In this document: positions 24,746 to 37,200 of the stretch, piece by piece
Numbering within the stretch: position 1 is the first letter of the stretch
Layout of the letters: every line of letters begins with the position of its first letter
Assembly: GCA_964555355.1 (NCBI GenBank)
Contig: CAZKRY010000006.1
Span: forward strand, 124,001-188,000
Reading direction: 5' to 3'
Length of the DNA: 64,000 nucleotides
Source of the DNA: CAIKBL01 sp964555355
GTDB taxonomy: Bacteria > Pseudomonadota > Gammaproteobacteria > Ga0077536
Translations under genes and position numbers: made by a program
Notes under the pieces: generated by a model
Database searches by the model: none
Told to the model about the DNA's origin: nothing
What the model saw: the letters and a program-made list of their open reading frames with translations, nothing else

Positions 24746-26527
24746 CTAAACGCCGTGAACTTCGTTTAAGCGCGCGATGAATTCATCGGCGAACACGTGC
24801 ATGTCGGCGACGAGTTCTTTCGCCTTCGCGCCCAAATAGTTGTAACCAAAGAGTGCCGGGATGGCGACACCAAGTCCGGCCACGGTAGCCAATAGCGCGG
24901 CCGCCATGCCGGGCGCAATCGCTGCGATGTTGACGTCGCCGGTGGCCGCGATCGCCGCGAACGTCACCATGACGCCGACCACCGTCCCAAGTAGGCCGAT
25001 AAATGGACCACCGGAGATCGCGATCGTTAGTAACACGAGCAAACCGTTCAGGCGTTGATGCTCGCGAACCATGGTGGCGTCGAGCGTCGCTTTGATGGCG
25101 TTGAGAGACTTTTCTTCCAAGCCGGCGCTTGCCGCCCCGACGCTCGGAGATAAACGGCTACGCACCTCATCCAAGCCCTGAATATAAACTTTGAAAAGCG
25201 GCGAGTCGCCCAACGATTTCTGCGCGCCGGTGAGCGCGCCGATGTCCTCGCCCGCGGTCTGGGTGCGATACGCGCCTAGAAACTTATCGGTGGCGCGCCG
25301 GCAGCGCGACAGATACACCGCCTTCAAGAACATAACGAGGATGGCGATCGCGGCCATCACGATACAGACGCCGATCACGAGCTGCTCGACGATTGCTTCT
25401 TTGCGCCCGAAAACATTCTGAATGATGATGCCGAAATGGCTTTGCGTTTCCGCTTCCGCACCGCCATCTGCGGTCTCCGTGTTCTCATCGGCGCCGTAAC
25501 TAATCAAGGCATCGTTGCGTTCGCCGTCGAGGGCGGTGAGCGACAAAAAGAAATCCGATGAGCGCGCGCTCGAATAAAAGCGTAGTTCGTCGATGTTCGC
25601 GGCGAGTAATCCTTCACCGCCGACGCCGCCTCCAATGCTGATCGCGCCGCCCATTTCGGTGACATCGACCGGCGCCTTCCCCGCTGACACGCCATTGACG
25701 AATAACTCAAGCTGCCCGCTGACGATTGTCACCGCGACGTGCAACCATTGCCCCGCGACGAGCGGCGCGGGATGGCGGACTTCCATATCACCGAGTTTGG
25801 CTAAAAGTTCCGTGTTATTCACGATGACACTCAAGCGCTGGGTGCCGTCGCTACGATCGAGCAGATATGCAGGCGCGGTGGGCAGTGCATCCAATTTGAC
25901 CCATACGCTCACGCCCCAGCCCTTGTCAGGCATGAGCCGCAGATGCGGCGCGTCTTGGATTTGAAGTGCGTCGGTGCCGGCGAGCGTCGCGCCGTTACCG
26001 ATGAGCGAAGCGGGATTGTTAATCGTTTGGCCGGTTGCTTGTGTTGCGTACGCAGTGGCATCGACCGCGAGTCCACTCGGGTCCGCAAAATGGAAGGCCG
26101 CCGCAGTATCGACATCGAAACTACCACCGGCGTCATCCGCCTTGGGCGCGGCCGCATTTCCGAAGTACAAAAAAAGCTTATTGTCCTTGGATTGCGGCGC
26201 GAGCGTCGGCACTTTCACCCACACGAGCGCGATTTGGGCCGCCGCGTCAAATTTTTCGACGTGGTATTTGAGAGGCGTCTGATCGTCGGCTGCGATCAGC
26301 CGAAAGTCGGCGCCGCCGTCTTTAACGTTTAAAAATTGCGGAAAGATTCCGGAATGCAGGCGTAATAGTACCGGCACGTCGGTGGTCGGCGTCGCTAAAT
26401 TGAGTCCACTCGCGGAAGTATCGATCGCAATGGTTTTGCGCGCGGTCCACTCCGGGTTCCACCAAGCGTAAACGTCCGATGCCGCCGCGCACAGCACGAG
26501 CACGGCGAGCGTGAATCTCTGCAGCAT
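24746..26527 (-). CDS. exbB: DUF2341-LamG-ExbB fusion (MotA/TolQ/ExbB proton channel with periplasmic lectin-like domain)
   Basis: A 593-residue fusion. The signal peptide (MLQRFTLAVLVLCAAASDVYA) is followed by WWNPEWTARKTIAID and a DUF2341 domain (about 22-145, ending around LFLYFGNAAA). A LamG/concanavalin-like domain (about 165-345) contains DKGWGVSVWVKLD and AGQWLHVAVTI, and ends with NIDELRFYSSARSS. A first membrane helix (about 383-403), a cytoplasmic loop and the ExbB/TolQ core follow, with the core at about 440-590 (LTIAISGGPFIGLLGTVVGVMVTFAAIA, then MAAALLATVAGLGVAIPALFGYNYLGA). The ATG at 26527 starts the signal peptide; an upstream extension to 26608 crosses the regulatory repeat. 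The DUF2341/LamG ectodomain is not part of classical ExbB and may bind a glycan or partner. Confidence 0.9.
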   Translation of the reverse strand: MLQRFTLAVLVLCAAASDVYAWWNPEWTARKTIAIDTSASGLNLATPTTDVPVLLRLHSGIFPQFLNVKDGGADFRLIAADDQTPLKYHVEKFDAAAQIALVWVKVPTLAPQSKDNKLFLYFGNAAAPKADDAGGSFDVDTAAAFHFADPSGLAVDATAYATQATGQTINNPASLIGNGATLAGTDALQIQDAPHLRLMPDKGWGVSVWVKLDALPTAPAYLLDRSDGTQRLSVIVNNTELLAKLGDMEVRHPAPLVAGQWLHVAVTIVSGQLELFVNGVSAGKAPVDVTEMGGAISIGGGVGGEGLLAANIDELRFYSSARSSDFFLSLTALDGERNDALISYGADENTETADGGAEAETQSHFGIIIQNVFGRKEAIVEQLVIGVCIVMAAIAILVMFLKAVYLSRCRRATDKFLGAYRTQTAGEDIGALTGAQKSLGDSPLFKVYIQGLDEVRSRLSPSVGAASAGLEEKSLNAIKATLDATMVREHQRLNGLLVLLTIAISGGPFIGLLGTVVGVMVTFAAIAATGDVNIAAIAPGMAAALLATVAGLGVAIPALFGYNYLGAKAKELVADMHVFADEFIARLNEVHGV

Positions 26528-26576
26528 GAATGATTGTTCCGTGACCTTGGGTGAGGCACAGCGATTAGGCCAGCGG

Positions 26577-26582
26577 ATTATT
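26577..26582 (-). promoter_or_regulatory. possible -10 box AATAAT downstream of the Pho-like site
   Basis: On the minus strand AATAAT (five of six matches to TATAAT) lies eight bases after the Pho-box-like repeat at 26591-26608. Activated Pho promoters have no -35 box and place the -10 about ten bases after the second half-site, so the geometry is close to, but not exactly, the classical one. Transcription would begin about 45 bases before the exbB-fusion start codon. Confidence 0.4.
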
Positions 26583-26590
26583 GCAAGGGT

Positions 26591-26608
26591 GTGACAGGAT
26601 GGTGACAA
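26591..26608 (-). promoter_or_regulatory. Pho-box-like PhoB site upstream of exbB-exbD-tonB-porin
   Basis: Read on the minus strand the sequence is TTGTCAC-CATC-CTGTCAC: two seven-base halves separated by four bases, matching the PhoB consensus CTGTCAT-N4-CTGTCAY at nearly every position of both halves. It lies in the 114-base gap between tpsB and the exbB fusion, 64 bases before the fusion's start codon. The gap is otherwise non-coding, so a promoter here is expected. PhoB control is inferred from the match. Confidence 0.6.
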
Positions 26609-26641
26609 TCGCCGACACCACTCGAGTGATTTGCCGCTTCC

Positions 26642-28258
26642 TTAAAACTCGTAGCCCACTGTAAAGTGCAAGCGCTCTTCGCCCGCGTCGGTGCGGTCAC
26701 CATCACGTAACGGATACGCCCAGAATACCGTCGCTTGGATCCCGTCCAACGCAGCCAACCGGGCGCCAAGTCCTGCGCTCAACAAGAAAGTGCTTGGATC
26801 AGTCCCAGGCAGCGGGCTCTTGGTATTTAGTAGGACTAAATCGGTAAACGTGAGCAGTTGAAAATTGTTCGCCCAGTCCCAATTCGAAGGTTTTAAGTTA
26901 GGCGAGCGTAGTTCGAACGAGCCCGCTAAGGCGTCATCGCCCAAGGCTTCGGATTCGATATAGCCGCGCGCGCTATCGGCACCGCCGGCGGAATACGATT
27001 CATTGTTGACGAGCGGTGAATCGGCCGCTTGGAGTTCAAGCCGGCCGAACAGCGAAAACTCCCGCCACAGCGGCTGCGCGTGGTCGAGCGTAAGTTTCAA
27101 ATAAATAAAGTCTGGATGGGCTTTAAAGCGCTTGCGCTCGAATTCGCGCTGCGTGTTGCCGAAGCCGCGCGGGGCTAAGTTAACGCCGAGGTTAAAATTA
27201 CTAATGGCGGCATCGCGAAACCAAGTTCCGCGATAGCTCGCGCCGAACATCAAGTAAGAAATCGGTGTGGCGATCGAATCGAAATCCTGAAAACCAATTT
27301 CTTCGTCGAAATCTTTGTAATCGGCGCCGAGCGTCACCGACTGCACGTAACGCCCAAGCGTGCGCAGCGGGATGGTATAGCGTGCGCCGGCAATGGTGCC
27401 GGAGCCCAACACACCCAACGTGCCGATCGTCGCGACATCGGTATTGGATTTAACGCCATAGAGCGCAAGTACGCGATCGGAATCTTCGAAACGCCACAGG
27501 TAATTGGCGACGAATACTTCGACTTCGCTCGGATCTTGCGGTGACACCTGATACGACGCGCCGATACTGTGTTCGCGCTGCCAAAGATTGTCGTAACGTA
27601 AGCCGGCGCTCAACCGCAGGCGCGTGGTATCGGCACTAAAGCGATCGTTCAGTTCCAGGTTGCCGTGCAAAGGTAATTCGTCTTTGACTTTTAGTTCCAC
27701 TTCAAGCTTGCCCGGCGTGCGCCCTGGCCGTAAGACGGGAGTTATCGTGCGATCACTCGACATGCCGGCGAGGCGCGTGATTTCCTGCTGTACCTGCGGC
27801 AAATCCGGCACCTGGCCGGGGGCGAGCGAGGGCACTTTGGATTTAATGCGTCCAAGCGAAAAGTACCGTGAGCCGGTTACCCGCAGGCGTGACACTTTCC
27901 CTTCGGTTACTTTGAGCTTGACGATACCGCCGACCACATCCTGTTCTGGGATGTCGACCAACACACTGCCATAACCGCGCGCCTGATATAGCGTCTCGAG
28001 TTGTTGCTGAGCCGCCGTGACATCGTCAATGGTTTTTTTCTCGCCGAGATACCCATAAACGGCGCGCTCGATGTCGATCGCCGGGAGCTTCGTGTTGCCC
28101 TCGACTTGAAATTCCCAAATGTCGAAGGTGTCGACCAGGGTTTCGCCGGCATTGGGCGTTTCCGGTGCGGGTGCCGTTGCCGCGGCAAATAAACTGGGCG
28201 CGAAAGCCAAGCCGCACAACCCGATCACGATGAACGATTTACGCATGCGTGGTAGCAC
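26642..28258 (-). CDS. TpsB two-partner secretion transporter (ShlB/FhaC/HecB family)
   Basis: A 538-residue Omp85-superfamily outer-membrane transporter. After a signal peptide (KSFIVIGLCGLAFAPSLFA) come two POTRA-type regions at about 45-195 (FQVEGNTKLPAIDIERAVYGYLGEKKTIDD, then RLRVTGSRYFSLGRIKSKVPSL) and a 16-strand barrel. The lid-loop motif SARGYIESEALGDDALAGS is the conserved VRGY region, and the protein ends in Phe (FTVGYEF). It recognises the TPS domain of the exoprotein and translocates it. GTG at 28258 is preferred because GGGGAG lies five bases upstream; GTG at 28264 (overlapping the tpsA stop as GTGA) and ATG at 28246 are alternatives. Translation is coupled to the adjacent tpsA. 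Confidence 0.92.
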   Translation of the reverse strand: MLPRMRKSFIVIGLCGLAFAPSLFAAATAPAPETPNAGETLVDTFDIWEFQVEGNTKLPAIDIERAVYGYLGEKKTIDDVTAAQQQLETLYQARGYGSVLVDIPEQDVVGGIVKLKVTEGKVSRLRVTGSRYFSLGRIKSKVPSLAPGQVPDLPQVQQEITRLAGMSSDRTITPVLRPGRTPGKLEVELKVKDELPLHGNLELNDRFSADTTRLRLSAGLRYDNLWQREHSIGASYQVSPQDPSEVEVFVANYLWRFEDSDRVLALYGVKSNTDVATIGTLGVLGSGTIAGARYTIPLRTLGRYVQSVTLGADYKDFDEEIGFQDFDSIATPISYLMFGASYRGTWFRDAAISNFNLGVNLAPRGFGNTQREFERKRFKAHPDFIYLKLTLDHAQPLWREFSLFGRLELQAADSPLVNNESYSAGGADSARGYIESEALGDDALAGSFELRSPNLKPSNWDWANNFQLLTFTDLVLLNTKSPLPGTDPSTFLLSAGLGARLAALDGIQATVFWAYPLRDGDRTDAGEERLHFTVGYEF

Positions 28259-28260
28259 GA

Positions 28261-31200
28261 TCACTCCCCAAACCCGATGACTTGCACGCTGATGAGCGAA
28301 GCAAGCGAAGATGCCAAGTCTTTAGTGATCGAATTACCGTCCGAGTTGCCGACAGACGACGACGCGCCGCTCGTTGCGGATTTGGTTGCGCTGCTGGCCG
28401 CTGCGCTGGTGCTGGCTAGGCCGACGGGCACCGATACGGCGGCGCTGGGTACGCCGGTGGAGGTACCACCGACGGAAATGTTATCGGCGCCGAGCACGGC
28501 GGTGGCGGCGATGGTAATGTTTCCGGCCGAGCCGATTCCAGCGTCACCGGCGTCAACGACACCGCGTGGTGCGAATAAATCGACAGAGCCCGGGCGTTTT
28601 CCGGGGGTGGTTACGAAAGCACGGATGCCGCTACCCGTTAACGCCGCTGGAAAGGTCACGTTGACTTGACCCTGTTCGTTGATTGTCAAAATCGGAGGCG
28701 GGGCGGAGACCGCCGTCTTCGCGCCTCGCCCTGCGTCGATGTTGCCGTCGGAAGCCCACATCAAAATATCGCCGCCGTCACCAACGAACGCACGCGATTC
28801 GTTAATAAGAAGGTCGCCAGCGCTAAACGTAAACAGATCGCCCACGGCTTGTATGACGATGCCGAGATCGGCCGGGCCGCGTTGACCAAGCCCGGTCGGC
28901 GGAGTCGCAAGGCCAGCGTTGATGTCGCCGCCGGGCGCGAGCAGATGAATGTCGCCGCCATCGAGGGTCTTAATTTTGCTAAATACTAGGTTGATGTCAC
29001 CATCGAAAGCTGCGGGTGGGAACAGGGTCGCGATCGCGGAATAACCAACCGAAAAATCGGCGCTGCCGGAATTGGCCGCCTCGCGCCCGGAATCGCGCAG
29101 CAGGTCAAAGAAGATGCCGCGAAGATAGGGTTGCTTTTGTACATCGGTAAGCAGATTGAAATTTGAGAGCGCCTGAGTAAACCGTGCGTCCGACGCGGCT
29201 GAATTTTCGGAAGGAGCGTTGCGAATTTGGAGGGCGGCGCTGACCGACCGTGATTCCAGAAAGCCCTCTAGCGCATCCGCTTCGCTTGCAAGCGATCGTT
29301 TGCCTGGAACTGTCGCCAAACTGGCTAGATATCGTGCGGCGAAGGCCTCGAAATTTGGCTCGGTACCCGCGAGACCCGCGATGATTGCAACCGTGGCGCC
29401 TTGCTCAGGCAGCGCCGCGTTTACTTGATTGCCTCGTGTTTCAACGCCAACCGCGGTTTGAAAATCAACGTCTCCGCCCGCGATTAGGCTTAGCTCTCCT
29501 GGGCCATCGAGCACCACGCCAGCGGACGAAAGCTGCAAGGCGCCTTCCGGCGTACGCAAATTGCTATACACAATATCGCCGCCCGCGCGCACTAAAGACA
29601 CGTCGGAATTGCGCAAATGCTGCGCAATGAGTCGCAGATTGAAGACGTCTTGCTTAGCTTGGATGCGTGTCGCTTTGGCGGAACCGAGGACGGTATTTCC
29701 AGCGGTATCTTGCTCAAAGCGCACGCTCCCATTCTCGGATAGCAGCGTCACAGGAATGCGATCGGGAATCCCATCGGGCTGCGCTGCGTCGCTGTGCGTC
29801 GGTACGGCAGCGTGATTTGCGTTGCGAGCGGCGAATACTTCCAGGGCCTCCGCAATATCCCCGTAGGCATTTTGCGGGGAATATGGCGTCCCAAGCAGTG
29901 ACTTATCCGCGTCGGAAACCAGCACGCGGGCTCCAGCATTGAAGGTGAGGTCGCCCCACGCATTCAAGCCCAGATTTCCTTTGGGTGCCGGGAATAGCGA
30001 CATCTGGCCGCCAACTTCAATAGCGCCGTCAAGCGCGTTGACCTGCAACGTTGGCGCATAAGTCACTAGCGCTTCGGACTCTGACGCAGCGGCATTAAAC
30101 AGCAACGCGGATAGCGCAGTAGTCATACCCGAGGCGTTATTTACAAGACTCACGTTACCTGCCAAGGCAGACAACGTGACCGCGCTATCGTTGGCGTAAG
30201 TGAAAAAGAATGATTTCCTGTTTGTCGCGTTTTGTGCGCGTGATTGCGGTAGGGCAGTGGGATTGTTGACGGATTCAATTTTGAGTCCGCGTCCAGCTTC
30301 GAGCACTAAGCTACCCTCCCCGAGAGACAGAATCGTATGCAGGGGAGTTAGATTCGATGTCGAGACCGAGCGTCCCGAATCAATCGAACCGCGTGCGCGG
30401 ATTTCACCCTGTCCGCGACCGACGAAAAAAGCGCCGCTTAAAATATCAGCGCCGGCGGTCACCGTAAGATCGCCGCCACCCATGATATCGAGCTGATTTT
30501 CCGCTGCGGTAACGCCTCCTGTTTGGCGACCGATGGTGGGGATGTTGACAGACAAGTTGCGAATGGTGCGGCCAGCGCTAACGCTAACATCTCCGCCAGC
30601 CAGCGCGCCGATATTCTGTTCGAATCTCTCCATCGCGACGGTCCAGCCGGTGCTCGACTCACCGGTACCGCTTAGGCGCCCTGCGCGAAACAGCCAGCTG
30701 CTTGGCAATTGATTCGACGCGGCGCCGTTTATATCGCGCCCCGCCATTATCCTGATGTCACCGCCATCAGCGGCGTAATTGCGTAAGCCTAGTTCTGGCA
30801 ATAGCACACTGCCGTTCGTGACGGGCGACCCAGCGGTATAAATCACCGATGCGCGGTTAGTGAGCGTCAAATCACGTGCAGCGGCTATTTCGATTTTGCC
30901 AGTGCCTGTGCGAATGGCCCGAAACGTCGATGGGGCTGCGGCGGGATTCGTGGCAACCGTACCGCCGGCGACGACGAGGTCGCCGGCAACCAACGGTGCG
31001 CCGAATTCAACTTGTACCGCCATCGGATCGGCGCTTGATAGATCGCTGCCGGCGGCTAAGCGGTATGACCATGACGGACCGGCTTGCGCGATGTCACGAT
31101 TGGCATCGCGCAACACGCCATCGGTCAGCGACTGGTTGAAATTCAAGTTACGAGCCGCACGTAGTGTCAAAACGCCAGGTTCGCTGTTGAATCTCCAACC

Positions 31201-34200
31201 CAACAAGTCCCAGCTTGCCGTACCGCTCGTGGTTCCCACCGCTAAGTCACCGGTTGAACGGATCTCTATCCCGGGCCGCACTTTGTAAATCGAGCCGGTA
31301 GGCAGATTCAGTGTATTTAGTATGTTGACCGTATTAGCTACAAAGTCTCGTGCGCTCGTAAAGCGTGCGTTCGCTTCAACCGGATTGAGTTCGCTACCGC
31401 TGATCGCGGTGTCGAGATAGGTCTCATATCCTTCGATGACCACCTCCCGGGCATGACGAAGCTCTCCGTTCAACGCCATGCGGTCATCAGCGTTTGTCGC
31501 AGTGCTGAGGGTTTGCAAGGACGCGCGTGGAAGTCGGAAAGCGATCGATCCCGTGGCGAGATTCGTCGAGCTACCGACATCAATTACGCTGCCGCTCGCG
31601 CTAAAAACGCTTCCCGCGGCGGTATTTGCCGCGGCGGATGAACCGGCGAAGATTTCGACCGATCCCCCTGCGTGGTTGGTGCCGATTGCCGAGATCTTGG
31701 CCTGAGAGCCGAGGTTTATGGTGTCACGACTCAGCAGGGACACGCGGCCGGGACGTATGCCTCGCGCATTAAGCGTTCCGTTTACTTGGATACCGCCATT
31801 GTCGGCGACCAGCTTGATCTGATTCGCACTGATTGCATCCGTTAACGCGACGATTAAGTCGCCCTGGCGCACTCGAAAATGTTGTTCTCCGCTAAAGCCC
31901 GCTTGCGCGAGGTCGTTCAGCAGCGCGGAAAAGTTCGGCGCGTCGAGGGTATCTGAAACGAATGTGCCACCCGCGGATTGCGAGTTGGCGCGAAGGCGCT
32001 GTGCGTCCGACAACACAAAGCGTCCTTCAGGCGCGCGCAACAGCAGCGCGCCAGCCGGCGCCGTCCCTGCTCCGGAGAGGTTGATTTCAGCCCCGTCAAC
32101 CACTGCATTCCCGTGCGCGCTGGTGAGTTCGACCCGACCCCCGCCTGTTGCGACGCTCTCGTGAAAAAACTTGCGCGTCCGCCCAGCGACATCGATGGCC
32201 GCGTTGGCACCCACGCGTACGTCGCCGGCATTGCCCGTTGCGATAAGAGAAACTCGCCCGCTAGGTAAGCTCGCATAGGTGTCGAAAAACAGGTCAGCGC
32301 CTTTGAGGGTCATCTGCGCGCCGAAACTCTGCGTATCGGATCCCCCAGAAGCTGTCTCGGAGCCCCCAGTAGCCGATAGCAGACCGCTCGCTGTCAGGGT
32401 TACGTTACTTCCGCCGAGGCCGGTCAACTTCGGCGTAGATATCGCGAGGCGGTCCGCGGCGGTGAAAGTTCCCTGCCCAGAGCCAACGAATTCGTGATCT
32501 GCAACAAGCGATACAGATTCGAATCCGTCCGCGAGTAGGTTGCCGCCGTTGAAATTCACCGCGTTTGCGTTGATAGCCAACGTGCCGATTCTAGGCGCAC
32601 CGGCGACGGCCGTCGTCGTAGTGCCCTCAAACGATAAGGAATTCGCGGTGATTGAGGCTGACTCGCCGAGTGCTAGTTTTCCGAGAAAAGTGCTGGCGCT
32701 TAGGCTTAGCGTCTCCGCGTTTAAATTTGCACCCGAGAAAAACGTTAGATCGCCTCGGCTTGCAAGCGCGAACGAGCGGGGCGCGAAATCTTGTAGTCGG
32801 GCCGGCGATAAGACCAGCCCGCCGGTCGCGCTTGGGGCCTGGCCCACGCTGATACGTGCTGCGCTAAACCGTAAGTCGGCATCGCGAACATGCAACGCGC
32901 CATCGAGCACCGTGTCGCGACTAGCATCGAGTAATAGCGAGCCTGGCGTCGAGATACTGGCCCCCACGTCGATGAACAGAGTTCCCGTGCGTGCATTCGG
33001 ATCTACTGTTTCGCCCGTGCGCGTGAGCACGCTAGGTGCATCAACATGTGATGCACGAACTAAAGCACCGTCTCCGGTCAAGCTTAGGGGCAGAGTGAAT
33101 GGTGGTGAAGTCGGCGCGTTGGTTGAGATAGTCGCGCCACGCTCCAAGGTCACCTTATCGCGCCCGGCAAAAATCAAATCTGGGGCGGTGAGTGCCGTGC
33201 CTTCTCTAATTCGCACTTCCTGGCCAACGGAAGACAGCGCGGTTGCGGCAGAACCAGCTACGCGTCGAGCACCTAACAGGAGGCTCGTCGCGCCAAGTCG
33301 TTGAAGTTCTTGCGCGCTAACGTTGAGGTAACCCGCTAGCGCAGAGCCACGGTCGCCAACGGCGATCCGTGTTGCGGTAATGTCGATATTTGCGCCTGCG
33401 CCGGTGGGGCTTGCGGTAAGCAGCGAGCCGCGCAGCGCTAACGCCTCATTGACATCGAAAACCAGCGATCCCGCATCGCGGGGCAAGCGCGGCTGGACAA
33501 GCCTACCGTCGCGGGCCGCAGCGGTGAAAAATTCGTCTGCTTGCGCCGTCGCGTATTCCGCGCGCGCGGCGAACTGTGCCCCAGTTTCTATGAGGTAACC
33601 TTGCGTGCGGCTGTCATACGCAGCCGTTCCAAGCGACGTACGGCGGCCGGCGACGACGAAACTTCCGTCAACTCTTGGGGTGAGCTCATGCGTTTGCACG
33701 TCTCGGAACGACGGATCTTCAGTGACGAGTAACGCGCCTGGTAAAGAAGCGTACGCCGCCGGATACAACGTGTAGGTGCCGGCAGCAAGGGAAGGCGAAC
33801 CGCCGACGGTAATCTGCGCTCCGGGCTGAAGTGAAGATTCTCGATACAGTGCGCTATCAAAAGCGGCGAAACCTTGAGGCAAAGATGGCAAGATTGCGTA
33901 GGAATTAGCGGAAACTTCGTTGGCGAGGATATCGCGCGAGCCGCCTGGACCAGGGAGGAATTCATGCGCGTGTAAAGCACCGCCGCCGCGCACATCCACG
34001 AGGGCACCGGGTTCAACCGATAGAATATCGCTCTTGAACTCGAGGTGTTGGCGCGGGAGCTGATTCAGGGTCCCATTAAAAACCAAGGTGTGATTGTCCA
34101 AAAGCGGATAGATCCAATCACGTCCTCCCTGCAGCATACCGAAGGGCACAATGGCGCCATCGAGCGACGTTGACGTTACGCTATTAGCGCTAAGGGTGAC

Positions 34201-37200
34201 TTGCTCAGCATTGAATGAAAGCGACCCAAGTGGAGACTTCAATACGCCAGATTGCGTGATGCTCTGTGCTGACAATTTAAGGCTGCCGCCGGCTGCCAGC
34301 GCCGCGTGAGCTGGTTTTCCGTTCCCAAGCGTTGTGATTGAGCTTGTCGAACCGCCGGTACTTTGAATTTCATAATTGCTAAGCGTGCTCGGATAGATTT
34401 GCGCGGCAGTGAATGTGAGTGCTGCGGGAGATTGCAGCCGGCCTTTCAGTTCGCGCTGATTTTGAACCTGTATCCCGCGCGCGCGAATATCCTCCGAAGC
34501 CGTGAGGGCGACGCGCTGGGTGCCGTTGATCGCGAGCGCGCCTACTAAGTCAATTAAGTTAGCGGACGCGTCGAGTGTCCCGCTGCCCACAACGACATTA
34601 GGTAACTCCTGGGTGCGCCGATCGCTTGACCCCAGTGCTAGATAGTTAGCGTTGAGCGTGGCAGAGCCGCGCAGCATGATCTCGGGCGCATCTAACGTCA
34701 GGCGATCGCGCGGAGAAAGCTTTACTCCGCTATCGAGTTCTATCCGCCCGCTCGCGAGCAACGCGTTGCTTGGCGAAAGTAAATTCTCTGTTTGCAACAG
34801 CATGTTGTCGAAACCTGCATTCGCAAGCGAGGACGCAGTTAATAACGCCTGGCCATTGAACGTGCTGTCCAGCCCGCTCGCTTGAGCATCGCCCGGCAGT
34901 ATTGGTAGCGCGCCGTCGTTAAGCGCAATGGTGCGGGGCGTAGCGGGGAAGAAGGGCGATACGGAGTCGTCTAGACGTTCTTGCGCGTTGAGTCGCAGTT
35001 CAAATGAGCCCCCGGTGGCGCCAGGGGCGGTGCTTGGTGAGCCACGGAGGTTCGCGCCCAAATAGACGCCCTCGGCAGCTGAGACGGATACCGTGCCGGC
35101 CGGTGCATCTACGAGCAATGGTTGGAACGTTTCGTTGATCGAGCCGCGCGCGGTATTCCGAATATCGAGAAAGAACGCGGCGCCGCTCACATCGAGCGTC
35201 GAGTTCGGCGCCGCGACAACGTAACCTCGTTTTGCGCTGAGCGAAATTGCGCCGGCCGAAAATATATGACCCGTGCGGCGTCCAAATACATTCGGTTCTG
35301 GCGTAAATGCCGACGGTGCCGCGAGGACTGCTTCGCCACTGACCCAAAGCGCTTGCTGTGGTGCGAATTCGCTCATCGGCAAACTGTTGTCGAGCAAAAC
35401 ATCAATTGTGCCACCCGGTGCGCGCAATGCGCCGTTAATTGTCAGGCGCGTATTCGTACTCAATTTTAATTTTGCGCCAGGGTCGAGTGAGATCACCGCA
35501 CCCGGGGAAATTTGTAAATTGCCCAGCTGCATGAAGCTGTTCGAATCGCTGACTGTGCCCGCTGGAAGCACCACACGTGTCGTCAAACTTAGATTTGATG
35601 GGGCTCTCGCCCAGTCCTCGAGTAAAACAGTCTCCAAACCAAACAAACGGCGCGCCGTAGCGCGGCTGGCGAGATCGCGTGGCAGCGCGAAATTGCGCTG
35701 TCGCGGGGCCAGTCGAGTGCTGGCGCTCAACTCAAGCGAGCCGGGCAGGCTGGTGAGCGAGAAGTCCGCGAATCCGTTGTCCGTGAAGAAATTTGGCGAG
35801 ACAAGTGTTGCTTGCGAAAGACCGCTACACATTCCGTTCGCAATGCATAGGTTTCCCGTACTCAATTCAAATTTGCCACCGTCGGAGAATCCAAACCCGG
35901 TCACGTCTCCGCGTAACGTCGCGCGCGCCGATTCGCCATCGCGGCCGGGCAAGGCGGCAAGCGCAAAGCTTCCGCCTCGACCTGGGCGAATCTTCCCTGA
36001 GCTATCCAGTGCACCCCCGCCGTCGACAGAAATTCGCGCGCCAGCGGCAACTTCTGCCGCACCGGCGGTAGCGCTCAGTTTCAATGTTCCGCCATCGGTG
36101 AAGCGCGGGGACAATGGCAGTCCCGCGCGACTATCAATTCCGTCGTTGAGCCAGCCTCCGGCAAGGTCGATTTCCGCACTTCCAGTGATCAGTAAGCTGC
36201 TACTCTCATCCGGGCTGACGACAGTAGGTTTGGCGGTGAGTACAACCGATCCATTCGCAACGTCGATATCGCCGGCGATCAAAATGTCGTTGGCCGTCGT
36301 GTTGAAGGAGCCGGTAAAATCGCGTGCTAGGCGCACGTCCGAGGGAAGCGTTACTTTACCGCGGCTAAAAATAGAAATGCTTTCAAACGTATCGTTGCCG
36401 AACAGGGCGCTCGGTAAATCGATGGTGCGCAACGTAGGGTCGCCAAACGTGTTGACGATGGTCGAGGGAGTCGTCCCAACAAAGGTCAAATCCAACAAGC
36501 GGAAATCGGGCAGCACACCTCCCAGCGTTGCCTCGCTGTCGCCGAGCACCAGGCTTGCTCCTTTGGGAGACTCCGCGAAACTGCGTACTTCGATGCCATT
36601 GTCTGACTTCACCAACGCAGTACTTGGATTGCGTTGAAACGCGCCGCGCGTCAGAGGAGCTTCTATTGCCCCATTGAGTGCAACGTACGGCGCCATCAAG
36701 CGTAGAACACCGGCGTCTCCGCCTTCGCGATATCCGTTGCCAAAGGAAGCGAAACCACCTGAGCTCATTATTCGGAATGACTCTTTGACGCCCCATTTGG
36801 TATGCGAAACCTCCGTTGCGCCAAATACTGCTTCGTATACGCGGGACGGATGCGCATCCGCGATGTCAAAAATACGGCCCTGTGAGAGAAGCTTGCTCGT
36901 TTCGACAATCCCATCTGGGTAGCTGATGCTGCCGCCGGCAAGATTGAGTTGCGAACTCGGATTGAAGACGATTTCGCCCTGAGACTTGATGTTAATCTCG
37001 CCGCCGCCAGCGGATCGTTCTTGCACGCCACGAGGAATTGCGTCGAGTGCGCCTGAAATATCGGCAAGAGGGGTCCCTTCCCACGGCGTACCATCGGCTC
37101 GCACACCTTTGCGTCGAATGTCCACCGTAACGGTGCTGCCGCGCAATATCCCGTTGCGTTGAGCTGGATTATCTCGTAGCTCATTGCCACGTAATTCAAC

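Noticed and set aside
32540..33304. 254-codon plus-strand open frame inside tpsA
   Set aside because: Antisense shadow of the same repeat protein; no ribosome site or family motif.
35273..36637. 454-codon plus-strand open frame inside tpsA
   Set aside because: It is antisense to tpsA, with low-complexity Ser/Pro/Arg-rich translation and no recognisable domain; the minus-strand frame has a clear TPS and beta-helix protein.
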